In this document: positions 16,697 through 25,222 of the stretch, piece after piece
Layout: the number at the start of each line of letters is the position of its first letter
Position numbering within the stretch: position 1 is the first letter of the stretch
NCBI GenBank assembly: GCA_016125275.1
Contig: WGMB01000004.1
Location: 496,001-560,000 of the forward strand
Direction: 5' to 3'
Source: Acidobacteriota bacterium
GTDB lineage: Bacteria; Acidobacteriota; Terriglobia; Bryobacterales; UBA6623
Length of the DNA stretch: 64,000 bases
Position numbers and translations under genes: made by a program
Notes under the pieces: generated by a model
Told to the model about the DNA's origin: nothing
What the model saw: the letters and a program-made list of their open reading frames with translations, nothing else
Database searches by the model: none

Positions 16697-18103
16697 ATGC
16701 TGTCCTTCACGACTGAACTGCCGATTCAGCACGGCCACGGACCCGACGCCTTCCTTGAAGCGATCCAAGCCTGGATCTTGGGTTCACCTCATACAAAGTT
16801 AACGGCTGACAAGTTAGCGTTGTTGGGTCGCCAGGCAGAGTTCCAGATCCAGCAGGGGAGCGACAGTATCAACATCCTCCGAGCTACTTGCGGCGACGAA
16901 AACACCACTGGGATTCGGTATCTACAACAAAACGGCGGTCTTGAGTGGCGCACGACAGCGGTTTTTTCCCAGGATGCATCGGACACATGGGTGGGAGTGA
17001 CTGTTTCTTGCGAAGCCAGCCATCCAGCGGTGCGATTGCCTCCCGCCAAGAAACCAATTCTCGTCAAGACTTTGCTGGAGAGGCTTGGAGGAGCATCTGA
17101 CGGCGAACTCCGAGTTTGTGACTCGCCGCGTCGGCTCGCGGAATCGGAAATAGACTTTGCATCGCGTTTGATCGCGGGGCGATCAGCCTGTCGTTTGCCG
17201 ATCGTCTATGTCAGCGCCGGGTTTCAAGGCAGTCATATACTTGACCCGGTGCGACTGGCTCGCGACCTAGCGGGGATGGCACATGTGGTAGTGGAACCGA
17301 GCCGCCCTTTTTCAGTGCGCCTGAAGACCGAAGTCGATTCTGAGAACGTCTATGGCGGAACCATTGGCGTATATTGGCCGGACGGCGGCGGCCGGCGGTC
17401 ATTTTTTGTTGGCCGTGAATACGACTCGCCTCGTGAGGTTGCACGGGCGGTTTTCAATGAAATTCAGGTGGCTCTGACTAACAGACGACCCCTTGAAAGA
17501 TGCACGTGGGCGCACGTTCAAGAAACCGCATCCCGCCAGGCGTTACGGGCTCTTCGGGCGTCTGGTTCTCAAGAAGTCGAGAAGTATATTGAGACTTTTG
17601 ATAGGGAGCTTGCAGCCAAGGACCAACGTATTGAAGATGCTAACAGAGAGATCGTGCGTCTGAAGAATGACATTAAGGTATATCAAGCCCGGCTTGATGC
17701 GGGCGCAGGATCAATTTTGCGAATTGGCGATGAGCAGGATCTGTTTCCTAATGAAGTGCTCGCGATCGTCAGGTCTACGATAGAAGATGGACGCACGCGA
17801 GTCCCCCAGGATTCCCGTCGCCAGCACGTTCTCGATGCTGTGCTCCGAGCCAATCCCGAGCCGGAAGATATAGCGGGTTCTATGCAGGAGAAGCTCAAGG
17901 AACTACTTCGTGGGTCCAAGGGCATTGATGCCAGGGTAAGAAAGGGGCTCGAGGCGATGGGATTTTCAATCAGCAAGGACGGGAAGCACTACAAACTCAC
18001 GTTTCAGGACGACGACCGCTATACGTTTGCACTGCCGAGTAGTGGGAGCGATCATCGCGGAGGATTGAACGCCGCGAGCGACATCACGAGGATGCTGCTC
18101 TGA
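16697..18103 (+). CDS. unknown protein with coiled coil and HicA-like C-terminal domain
   Basis: 468 aa, not recognised. An N-terminal globular part (about 1-280) includes LPIVYVSAGFQGSHILDPVRLARDLAGMAHVVVE-type alternating strands and YGGTIGVYWPDGGGR; a long heptad-rich segment (about 291-335, EKYIETFDRELAAKDQ...) predicts a coiled coil; the last 60 residues (VRKGLEAMGFSISKDGKHY, ending GLNAASDITRMLL) resemble a HicA/dsRBD-like fold. No signal peptide or TM. Codons are visibly more A/T-rich than in neighbours and it stands alone, so horizontal acquisition is likely. A role in defence or RNA/DNA handling is only a guess. Confidence 0.75.
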   Translation: MLSFTTELPIQHGHGPDAFLEAIQAWILGSPHTKLTADKLALLGRQAEFQIQQGSDSINILRATCGDENTTGIRYLQQNGGLEWRTTAVFSQDASDTWVGVTVSCEASHPAVRLPPAKKPILVKTLLERLGGASDGELRVCDSPRRLAESEIDFASRLIAGRSACRLPIVYVSAGFQGSHILDPVRLARDLAGMAHVVVEPSRPFSVRLKTEVDSENVYGGTIGVYWPDGGGRRSFFVGREYDSPREVARAVFNEIQVALTNRRPLERCTWAHVQETASRQALRALRASGSQEVEKYIETFDRELAAKDQRIEDANREIVRLKNDIKVYQARLDAGAGSILRIGDEQDLFPNEVLAIVRSTIEDGRTRVPQDSRRQHVLDAVLRANPEPEDIAGSMQEKLKELLRGSKGIDARVRKGLEAMGFSISKDGKHYKLTFQDDDRYTFALPSSGSDHRGGLNAASDITRMLL

Positions 18104-18264
18104 CGAGCGAGATCCGGCCGGTTTCCCTAAGCGATGCTGCTTGCCAGCGATCGGTGTGAGGCAGTCGCTATCTCTGAGCCACACCTCTTGGCAGTTCTCC
18201 GCGCCAAGCCCCCTGCCCTGGAATAGAGGAAATGCCGCCCTCGGCTTAGCCCGATCGCCTAAGC

Positions 18265-18270
18265 TATCCT
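18265..18270 (+). promoter_or_regulatory. -10-like element, first D-aminoacylase gene
   Basis: TATCCT ends six bases before the ATG at 18277; no Shine-Dalgarno. Confidence 0.35.
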
Positions 18271-18276
18271 CAACCC

Positions 18277-19860
18277 ATGAAAGGTTCCATTGCCGGGGCG
18301 CTGCTCGTCCTGGCGGCGACTCCACTGCTCGCCCAGCCCTACGACCTGCTCATCCGCAACGGCCGCATCGTTGACGGCGCCGGCAACCCCTGGTACTACG
18401 GCGACATCGCCGTCAAGGGCGACCGCATCGCTGCGATGGGCTCCCTTCAGGGCGCAACGGCGACGAAGACCATCGACGCAACCGGGAAAGTGATCGCGCC
18501 CGGCTTTCTCGACATTCACAGCCACTCCAACGACGCCATCTTCGACCGCCCCGACGCCGAAAACCAGCTCCGCCAAGGCGTCACAACTCTGTTCGACGGC
18601 AACGACGGCGGCGGTGCACTGCCGCTGGGACCCTTCCTCGACAAGCTGCGCCAAACGCCTCTCGGGGTGAACTACGGCAGCTTCGTGGGTCATAACGCCG
18701 TGCGGCGCGAGGTCATCGGGCTCGACGACCGGCTCGCCACCCCGGAAGAGCTCGACCGCATGCGAGCGTTGGTCGACCAAGGCATGCGCGACGGCGCGAT
18801 GGGCTTGAGCACCGGACTGTTTTATCTGCCCGGGACCTTCGCGCCGACCGAGGAGGTCATCGAGCTTGCCAAGGTCGCGGCTCGCTATGGCGGCATGCAC
18901 ATCTCGCACATGCGAGACGAGGGAGACAAGGTGGTCGAAGCCTCGGCCGAGATCATCGAGATCGGCGAGAAGGGCGGCCTGCCGACTCAGCTCACCCATC
19001 ACAAGGCGATGGGCAAGAGCGCCTGGGGCTCCAGTGAGAAGACCCTGGCGATGGTCGATGCGGCCCGGGCGCGCGGCGTGGACGTGACGATCGACCAATA
19101 CCCCTACACCGCTTCACAGACCGGCAGTGCGGCGCTCTTTCCGGCTTGGGCGCTGGAAGGTGGCCGGGACAGCCTGCTCGAACGGCTCCGCGCCCCCGAG
19201 CAGCGCCAAAAAATCAAAGAGGTCATCGCCGATAGGATCGAATTCAACCGCGGCGGCGGCGACCCGAAGAACATCCAGTTCTCGAGCTGCCGCAATCAGC
19301 CGGACTTGGCCGGCAAGACCCTGGCGGACGCCACGCGCGCTGCGGGCCGGGAGGTCACGTTCGATAATGCTGCCGAGACGGCCATTGAAATCGAGATCGC
19401 CGGTGGCTGCTCCAACGTCTACCATTCGATGGACGAAGAGGACGTGCGGCGCATCCTACGGAGCCCGGCGACGATGATCGCCTCTGACGGCGGCATTCGC
19501 CGCATGGGAGACGGCGTGCCGCACCCCCGCAGCTACGGCACGTTCGCCCGCGTACTCGGCCGCTACGTGCGGGAACAGCATGTGATCACGCTGGAGGACG
19601 CCATCCGCAAGATGACCTCGCTGCCGGCCGGACGGCTGAAGATCTTCGATCGCGGGCTGCTGCGGCCGGGGATGCTGGCGGACATCGTAGTCTTCGATCC
19701 CGAAACCGTGACCGATCGGGCGGAGTTCGGCAATCCTCACCAAATGGCGACCGGCTATTCCTACGTGATCGTCAACGGCCAAATGGTCATCGACGACGGC
19801 AAGATGACGGCGGCGCGGCCCGGTCGGGTTTTGGTTGGGCCGGGGGCGGTGCAGCCATGA
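18277..19860 (+). CDS. exported N-acyl-D-amino-acid deacylase family amidohydrolase (copy 1)
   Basis: 527 aa, signal peptide (about 1-20, PLLAQ). Amidohydrolase TIM-barrel with DIHSHSN as the HxH metal pair, THHK and HISHMRDE metal/active-site blocks, and ASDGG carrying the late Asp. YDLLIRNGRIVDG is the typical N-terminal urease-like strand. Probably releases D-amino acids or cleaves related N-acyl bonds in the periplasm. The next gene is a paralogue sharing RNGRIVDGAGNPWY, GLSTGLFYLPG, GGMHISHMRDE and RKMTSLPAGRL; its ATG overlaps this stop (ATGA), so the two are one transcript. Confidence 0.9.
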   Translation: MKGSIAGALLVLAATPLLAQPYDLLIRNGRIVDGAGNPWYYGDIAVKGDRIAAMGSLQGATATKTIDATGKVIAPGFLDIHSHSNDAIFDRPDAENQLRQGVTTLFDGNDGGGALPLGPFLDKLRQTPLGVNYGSFVGHNAVRREVIGLDDRLATPEELDRMRALVDQGMRDGAMGLSTGLFYLPGTFAPTEEVIELAKVAARYGGMHISHMRDEGDKVVEASAEIIEIGEKGGLPTQLTHHKAMGKSAWGSSEKTLAMVDAARARGVDVTIDQYPYTASQTGSAALFPAWALEGGRDSLLERLRAPEQRQKIKEVIADRIEFNRGGGDPKNIQFSSCRNQPDLAGKTLADATRAAGREVTFDNAAETAIEIEIAGGCSNVYHSMDEEDVRRILRSPATMIASDGGIRRMGDGVPHPRSYGTFARVLGRYVREQHVITLEDAIRKMTSLPAGRLKIFDRGLLRPGMLADIVVFDPETVTDRAEFGNPHQMATGYSYVIVNGQMVIDDGKMTAARPGRVLVGPGAVQP

Positions 19861-21458
19861 ACGTGCGTCTCTACATTCTCGTTCGGCTGGGTTTTGCGTT
19901 GGCGCTGCTGGCGGCGCCGCTCGCCGCCCAGGAGACCTACGACGTCCTCATCCGCAACGGTCGCATCGTCGACGGCGCCGGCAACCCCTGGTATCGCGGC
20001 GACGTGGCCATCCGGGGCGACCGCATCGCGGCCATGGGCCATCTGCCCGACGCGACGGCCGCGAAAACCATTGACGCCGGCGGCCAGATCGTGGCCCCGG
20101 GCTTCGTGGACATCCACAATCACAGCCGCGGCCGTCTGCTCGACGTGCCCGACGCCGAGAATTTCATCCGCCAGGGCGTGACGACGATCGTGGAAGGCAA
20201 CGACGGCTCCTCGCCGCTGCCGCTCGCGCCGTTCTTTGAGAAGTTCCGCCGGACACGCGTGGCGCTGAACTATGCGAGCTTCGTAGGCCACGGTAGCGTT
20301 CGCCATGAAGTGATCGGCGACGACGACCGTCTCGCGACGCCCGAAGAGCTCGACCGGATGCGGGCTCTCGTCCGCGAAGCGATGCAGCAGGGCGCTTTTG
20401 GGCTCAGCACGGGTCTCTTCTATCTGCCGGGCGTCTTTGCTCCGACCGAAGAAGTGGTGGAGCTGGCGAAGGTCGCCGCGGAATACGGCGGCATGCACAT
20501 CTCGCACATGCGTGACGAGACCGAGGGCCTGCTCGACAGCGTCGCCGAAACCATCCGTATCGGCGAAGAGGGCGGCTTGCCCACGCAGGTCACGCACCAC
20601 AAGGCCATCGGAGTACCCGCCCACGGCCGCAGCGCGGAGACGCTGGCGCTGATCGAAGCGGCCCGCGTGCGTGGCGTGGACGTTTCCGTGGATCAATACC
20701 CTTACACGGCCTCGCACACCGGTCTGACGGCTCTGTTCCCGGGCTGGGCGCAGGAAGGCGGGCGCGGCGCCATGCTGGAGCGCTTTGTCGCCCCGGAGAC
20801 CCGCGAGCGCATCCGGGCCGAAGTGGCGCGGCGGATCGAGCACGACCGGGGCGGCGGCGATGCGGCGAACGTCCAGTTCTCCAACTGCGCCTTCGACCCC
20901 AGCCTCAACGGCCGCACCCTGGCGGACGCCACGCGGGACGCCGGACGCGAGCCGGACTTCCTCAACGCCGCCGAGACGGCCATCGAGATCGTCGAGAAAG
21001 GGAGCTGCCAGGCGATCTACCACGCGATGAAGGAGGCCGACGTGGAGCGCATCATGGCCTATCCCGGAACGATGATCGCCTCCGATGGCGGCGTGGTGGA
21101 CTTTGGCGAAGGCGTTCCCCACCCGCGCTACTACGGCACGTTTCCCCGTGTGCTGGGCCGCTATACCCGGGAGAAAGGTCTGTTGCGGCTCGAAGACGCC
21201 GTCCGCAAAATGACCTCGCTGCCGGCCGGCCGCCTGGGTTTGTGGGACCGCGGCCTGCTGCGGCCCGGAATGATGGCCGATGTGGTGATCTTGGACGACG
21301 GCGCGATTCTGGACACCTCCGAGTTCGGCGATTCCCACCGCTACGCTGTCGGCGTGGAGGTTGTGATCGTCAATGGCCTGGCGGTCCTCGATGGCGGCGC
21401 CATGACGGGAGAACGTCCCGGGCGGGTGCTGCTGGGGCCGGGCGCAGGGAAGCCCTAG
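19857..21458 (+). CDS. exported N-acyl-D-amino-acid deacylase family amidohydrolase (copy 2)
   Basis: 533 aa, signal peptide ending LAAQ (about residue 23). Same blocks as the preceding gene: DIHNHSRG (HxH, with Asn in place of Ser between), HISHMRDE, THHK and ASDGG. The tandem arrangement with translational coupling implies duplication and specialisation rather than redundancy. Its TAG overlaps the convergent YmdB-like stop through a shared CTAG at 21455-21458. Confidence 0.9.
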   Translation: MNVRLYILVRLGFALALLAAPLAAQETYDVLIRNGRIVDGAGNPWYRGDVAIRGDRIAAMGHLPDATAAKTIDAGGQIVAPGFVDIHNHSRGRLLDVPDAENFIRQGVTTIVEGNDGSSPLPLAPFFEKFRRTRVALNYASFVGHGSVRHEVIGDDDRLATPEELDRMRALVREAMQQGAFGLSTGLFYLPGVFAPTEEVVELAKVAAEYGGMHISHMRDETEGLLDSVAETIRIGEEGGLPTQVTHHKAIGVPAHGRSAETLALIEAARVRGVDVSVDQYPYTASHTGLTALFPGWAQEGGRGAMLERFVAPETRERIRAEVARRIEHDRGGGDAANVQFSNCAFDPSLNGRTLADATRDAGREPDFLNAAETAIEIVEKGSCQAIYHAMKEADVERIMAYPGTMIASDGGVVDFGEGVPHPRYYGTFPRVLGRYTREKGLLRLEDAVRKMTSLPAGRLGLWDRGLLRPGMMADVVILDDGAILDTSEFGDSHRYAVGVEVVIVNGLAVLDGGAMTGERPGRVLLGPGAGKP

Positions 21459-22234
21459 TCGATCTGCACGCGCACGGGCTCGATCGAGCGGGCCTTGCCG
21501 GTCGAGTCGTCCGCGTCGATCAGCACGGCGTTGAGCTGCACCGTTCCGGCGGCCGGCTCGAAGCGCAGCGGCATGCCGGTGAGGAAGCGCTGAATCGAGA
21601 TTTCTTTGTTCATGCCGATCACCGAGTTGATCGGACCCGTCATGCCGCAGTCAGTGAGGTAAGCCGTGCCGCCGGGCAGCACGCGATCGTCCGCCGTGGG
21701 CACGTGCGTGTGGGTGCCGACCACGCCGGAGACTCGCCCGTCGAGGTGCCAGCCGAAGGCGACCTTCTCGCTGGTGACCTCGGCGTGGAAGTCCACGAAG
21801 CGCACCTTGATCCTGGGATCGATGGTTTCCAGCAGCTCGTCCGCGGTGCGGAACGGACAGTGGATGCTCGGCAGGTACGTGCGGCCCTGCAGGTTCATCA
21901 CGGCGTAGCGGGCGCCACGGTCGGTCGTGCCGATGTAGACGCCGGAGCCCGGCGCGTCGGGGTAGTTCGCCGGGCGCAGCAGTCGCGGCTCCTCCTCGAT
22001 GTAGGGCAGGATCTGCTTCTTGTCCCAGACGTGGTTGCCGGAGGTGAGCACGTGGGCGCCGGCGTCGAACAGGTCCTGGGCGATCTCGGGCGTCACGCCG
22101 AAGCCCGAGGCGGAATTCTCGCAGTTGACGATCGCCAGGTCGACTTCGCGCTGAATGATGAGGTCCGGCAGCAGATTCTGCACGGCGCGTCGGCCGGGTC
22201 GACCGATCACGTCTCCCACAAATAGAATCCGCAT
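21455..22234 (-). CDS. YmdB-like metallophosphoesterase (TIGR00282 family)
   Basis: 259 aa, the normal length. Motifs in order: GDVIGRPGRR (metal Asp), NCENSASGFG, SGNHVWDKK, VDFHAE, and GTHTHVPTADD, all hallmarks of the YmdB/TIGR00282 dinuclear phosphodiesterases. YmdB of Bacillus hydrolyses 2',3'-cyclic nucleotides and influences biofilm and RNA turnover; the substrate here is inferred. Cytoplasmic. The TAGACT -10 is 12 bases before its ATG. Confidence 0.93.
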   Translation of the reverse strand: MRILFVGDVIGRPGRRAVQNLLPDLIIQREVDLAIVNCENSASGFGVTPEIAQDLFDAGAHVLTSGNHVWDKKQILPYIEEEPRLLRPANYPDAPGSGVYIGTTDRGARYAVMNLQGRTYLPSIHCPFRTADELLETIDPRIKVRFVDFHAEVTSEKVAFGWHLDGRVSGVVGTHTHVPTADDRVLPGGTAYLTDCGMTGPINSVIGMNKEISIQRFLTGMPLRFEPAAGTVQLNAVLIDADDSTGKARSIEPVRVQID

Positions 22235-22246
22235 CTCGAAGTCTTC

Positions 22247-22252
22247 AGTCTA
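22247..22252 (-). promoter_or_regulatory. -10-like element, YmdB-like gene
   Basis: TAGACT on the minus strand, 12 bases before the ATG at 22234. Confidence 0.35.
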
Positions 22253-22290
22253 TCAATGCCTGAGCGGGCGACCGGCTCTCCCGGAGCCCG

Positions 22291-23007
22291 TCAGAGGAAG
22301 AACCACAGGTTGGGAAAGTCGCCGTTGGCGTCGGAGATCTTGCCGGAGCCCCAAGCGACCGCACCGAAGAGGGCGGCGTTGGTCGCGGCGTGAGTCAGAA
22401 TCAGGGCGCCGATCGACTTACGGCGATACAGCCACAGGTTGTAGATCACGCAGGTCAAGAAGGCCACCGGCCATTCCCACTGCGAATGCGTAAAGGTGAA
22501 CCAAGCGACGGTGACCAGGAAGCTGCGCCAGGCGAATCGCCCGATCGGCAGCTCGCGGAAGTCTTGCCCGGTATCGTAGGTGTCGGCGGCCCGCAGCAGG
22601 AAGCTACGCACGAGCAGCTCCTCGACGAAAGGCGTAACGGCCGCGAAGCCCAGCAGCCGCAAGGCCAGCATCGCCATGCGGGAGCCCTCGCCCGCCGCGG
22701 CTGGATCGAAGGCTTCGTCGAGGCCGGGTCGCAGGCCGGGAAACAGCAGATAGGGCGCCATCCAGAGTGCGGCGACGGCGATCCCCAGCGCGACGTCGAG
22801 CGCGGCGCCCGATCCCAGGCGACCCTGCTTGAGCTCGGGATAGCTCCCCTTCGAGAAGAAGTACAGGAACAGCCCCGCCGGGACCGCGACGCGAGCGGCC
22901 ATCAGTGGTAGCGCAGCCGAGGGCGGGGCGTAGTCGCCTAGCGCCAGCACCGCGGCGAAGCCGACCATGGGCCCGAAGTACGGAAGCCAATCAATCTCGG
23001 ATTGCAT
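22291..23007 (-). CDS. CPBP/CAAX-type intramembrane metalloprotease
   Basis: 238 aa with about seven hydrophobic segments. The three Abi/CAAX motifs are present: EELLVR (EExxxR), FTFTH (FxxxH) and HAATN (HxxxN). This matches CPBP proteases, close to the exosortase-associated CAAX-related branch (TIGR03008 type), though no exosortase gene is nearby. ATG 23007 is preferred over a TTG at 23025. A TACAAT (23051-23056) lies 43 bases upstream. Confidence 0.85.
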   Translation of the reverse strand: MQSEIDWLPYFGPMVGFAAVLALGDYAPPSAALPLMAARVAVPAGLFLYFFSKGSYPELKQGRLGSGAALDVALGIAVAALWMAPYLLFPGLRPGLDEAFDPAAAGEGSRMAMLALRLLGFAAVTPFVEELLVRSFLLRAADTYDTGQDFRELPIGRFAWRSFLVTVAWFTFTHSQWEWPVAFLTCVIYNLWLYRRKSIGALILTHAATNAALFGAVAWGSGKISDANGDFPNLWFFL

Positions 23008-23050
23008 AGGGCGCGCTTCGGCCAAAACGGCTCGGGAGCCGAAGCTCGCT

Positions 23051-23056
23051 ATTGTA
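23051..23056 (-). promoter_or_regulatory. -10-like element, CPBP protease gene
   Basis: TACAAT on the minus strand, 43 bases before the ATG at 23007; unlike many genes here, this leaves a conventional leader. Confidence 0.35.
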
Positions 23057-23123
23057 CGCGACTCGCCAGCGTTCTTGGGCGTGCGCCGAGCCGGCTTGAC
23101 GCGCGCTCTCCGGCCCCGCCAGG

Positions 23124-23435
23124 ATGGAGCAAATGGACGGAGAACCCAAGGTCAACATCATCGCCCAGGACGACTACCGCGAAGGCTACGCCAACAGCGT
23201 GCAGGTGCGGGCGAGCCTGTGGGACTTCTTCCTGCAGTTCGGGACGCTCGGTCAGCAGTCGCCGCAGCAGGTCGAGATCCACGCCTTCCAGGGCGTCTAC
23301 CTGAGCCCGCAGCAGGCCAAGGCGCTCTACACCGTGCTCGGCGAGAACATCAAGCAGTACGAGGCCACGATCGGAGAGATCCGGTTGGCGCCCGGTCAGA
23401 CGCCCATCCCCGCCGTCAACCCCAAGCCGAACTAG
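23124..23435 (+). CDS. DUF3467 family protein
   Basis: 103 aa, acidic-to-neutral and soluble. DDYREGYANSVQVRASLWDFFLQFG and the ending LYTVLGENIKQYEATIGEI fit DUF3467, a small widespread family of unknown function found in several phyla. GGATGGAG lies just upstream of the ATG as ribosome site. It is convergent with nusB, ending 18 bp from it. Confidence 0.8.
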   Translation: MEQMDGEPKVNIIAQDDYREGYANSVQVRASLWDFFLQFGTLGQQSPQQVEIHAFQGVYLSPQQAKALYTVLGENIKQYEATIGEIRLAPGQTPIPAVNPKPN

Positions 23436-23453
23436 GGGTTCCGGCCGCGCCGG

Positions 23454-23894
23454 CTATTCGACGGCGTTCGCCGACTGGCGCTCGAGCGTCTTGCGGATCG
23501 CGTCCAAGACGCCGTTGAGAAACCGCGCGGACTTCTCGCCGGAGAACCGTCGGCCCAACTCGAGCGCCTCGTTGATCGCCACCACCGGGGCCGTATCGCC
23601 CTGTTGCATCTCGAAAACCGCCAGCCGCAGGATGTTGCGGTCGACGGCGGCCATGCGTTCGAGTTTCCAGTTCGAGGCGTGCTTACGGATGAGGTCGTCG
23701 AGAGATTTGGCGCGTCGCGCCACCCCGTGCAACAGCGAGTTGGCGAACTGGTCTTCGGCAGGCGCAGGCTGCCCGATCTCGGTCGCCAATCCGTTCCAAT
23801 ATGAAGCGACGACTTGTTCCGGCTCGTCGCCGCTGGCCTCCCACTGAAAGATCATCTGGAGGGCCCGTTCCCGGGAGCGATGTCGCGAAGCCAT
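23454..23894 (-). CDS. nusB: transcription antitermination factor NusB
   Basis: 146 aa. All-helical NusB: begins SRHRSRERALQMIFQWE and has LERMAAVDRNILRLAVFEM followed by VVAINEALELGRRFSGEKSARFLNGVLD, the conserved C-terminal helices. Works with NusE (S10) at rRNA boxA sites. The ATG overlaps the ribH stop (TGATG), the standard ribH-nusB pair; a longer frame up to 24023 runs inside ribH and is rejected. Confidence 0.96.
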   Translation of the reverse strand: MASRHRSRERALQMIFQWEASGDEPEQVVASYWNGLATEIGQPAPAEDQFANSLLHGVARRAKSLDDLIRKHASNWKLERMAAVDRNILRLAVFEMQQGDTAPVVAINEALELGRRFSGEKSARFLNGVLDAIRKTLERQSANAVE

Positions 23895-24400
23895 CAGAGC
23901 CCGTTCGGGTCGCGCAGCTTGCGCAGGACCGAAGCCATCTCGATGGCCGTCATGGCGGCGGAGAAGCCGTTGTTGCCGCTCTTGGCGCCGGCGCGATTGA
24001 TCGCCTGCTCCAAGGTGTCGCACGTCAGCACCCCGAAGATCGTGGGCACGCCGGTCGCTGCTCCGACGCCGCCGATCGACGCCGCCGTCTGTCCGGCGAC
24101 GTGGTCGTAGTGGTCGGTCTCGCCCCGGATCACGGCGCCCAAGCAGATGACCGCGTCGTAGCGGCCGGTCTCCGCCAGAGTCTTGGCGACGACGGCGAGC
24201 TCGAGCGAGCCCGGCACGCGCACCACGTCGGTCGACGACACGTCGCCGCCGGTTCGCCGGATCGCGTCGAGCGACCCTTCGAGCAACCGTTCCGTGAGGA
24301 CGCTGTTGAAGCGGCTGACGACGATGGCAAAGCTCGCTCCGGCGGCGGAAAGATCTCCCTCGATCACGCGAGGTTGTTCAGTGCTTGATGACATGGGCAT
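23894..24400 (-). CDS. ribH: 6,7-dimethyl-8-ribityllumazine synthase
   Basis: 168 aa. Condenses the ribulose-derived butanone phosphate with 5-amino-6-ribitylaminouracil, the penultimate step of riboflavin synthesis. Conserved motifs: VVSRFN (substrate strand), [31 protein letters not shown] (with the catalytic His) and [17 protein letters not shown]. Start may be ATG 24400 or 24394. Cotranscribed with nusB downstream; no other rib gene in the window. Confidence 0.96.
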   Translation of the reverse strand: MPMSSSTEQPRVIEGDLSAAGASFAIVVSRFNSVLTERLLEGSLDAIRRTGGDVSSTDVVRVPGSLELAVVAKTLAETGRYDAVICLGAVIRGETDHYDHVAGQTAASIGGVGAATGVPTIFGVLTCDTLEQAINRAGAKSGNNGFSAAMTAIEMASVLRKLRDPNGL

Positions 24401-24421
24401 TCGGGGAAGCGGACCGAGGCC

Positions 24422-25204
24422 TCAGCGGCCTTCGAACCGCGGCTCACGCTTTTCCAGAAAGGCGCGCGCGCCCTCCTTGCTGTCCTGAGAATCGGTGCTG
24501 AGCCCGAACTGCGCCGCTTCCCAGGCCAACGCGTCGGGCAACGGCATGTTTAGGCCGCGCTCCACCGTTTCCAGGGTCAGGGAGATCGCAACGGCGCTGT
24601 TTTTCAGTATTCTAGCGGCTATTTCGTGAGCTTTGTCGAGCAATTGATCGGCCGGAACGACGTGATTCACCAGTCCGATGCGGTAGGCCTCGGCGGCGTC
24701 GATCGGGTCGCCGGTCAGCAGCATCTCGAGCGCCCGGCCTTGGCCGACGAGGCGAGGCAGGCGTTGCGTTCCGCCGTAGCCTGGCGTGATGCCGAGCTTG
24801 ATCTCGGGCTGGCCCATGCGGGCCGTCTCGGCGGCGATGCGCAGGTGGCAGGCCATGGCGAGCTCCAGGCCGCCGCCCAAGGCCCAGCCGTTGATCGCGG
24901 CGATCACGGGTTTGCCCAACCGTTCGATGCGCTCGAACACGCGTTGCCCCCGCACGGCCCAGTCCCGGCCGCGCAAGGGGGCGATCTCGAGCAGGCGATT
25001 GATGTCCGCCCCGGCTACGAAGGCCTTGTCGCCCGCTCCCGTCAGGATGACCGCGCCGACCGAGGAGTCGTCGGCCAGCTTCGTGAAGCAGGCGCCGATC
25101 TCGTCGACGGTCTCCAGGTTCAGCGGATTGCGCTTCTCCGGCCGATTGACGGTGACGAGCGCGATTCGATCGCGAACCTCCAGCAACAGATTGGAATCAG
25201 CCAT
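24422..25204 (-). CDS. enoyl-CoA hydratase/isomerase (crotonase)
   Basis: 260 aa, standard crotonase length. VTVNRPEKRNPLN opens the fold; the oxyanion hole is made by AFVAGADI and ALGGGLELAMACHLRIA; catalytic acid positions are in QPEIKLGITPGYGGTQRLPRLVG, with both glutamates typical of a true hydratase near ELAMACH and PEIKLG. Likely acts on short-chain 2-enoyl-CoA (fatty acid or butyrate/PHB routes). TATCCT lies 10 bases before the ATG; 21 bp upstream of ribH on the same strand. Confidence 0.92.
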   Translation of the reverse strand: MADSNLLLEVRDRIALVTVNRPEKRNPLNLETVDEIGACFTKLADDSSVGAVILTGAGDKAFVAGADINRLLEIAPLRGRDWAVRGQRVFERIERLGKPVIAAINGWALGGGLELAMACHLRIAAETARMGQPEIKLGITPGYGGTQRLPRLVGQGRALEMLLTGDPIDAAEAYRIGLVNHVVPADQLLDKAHEIAARILKNSAVAISLTLETVERGLNMPLPDALAWEAAQFGLSTDSQDSKEGARAFLEKREPRFEGR

Positions 25205-25214
25205 GGGACAGCGC

Positions 25215-25220
25215 AGGATA
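25215..25220 (-). promoter_or_regulatory. -10-like element, crotonase gene
   Basis: TATCCT on the minus strand, 10 bases before the ATG at 25204; no ribosome-binding site in the short leader. Confidence 0.35.
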
Positions 25221-25222
25221 GC

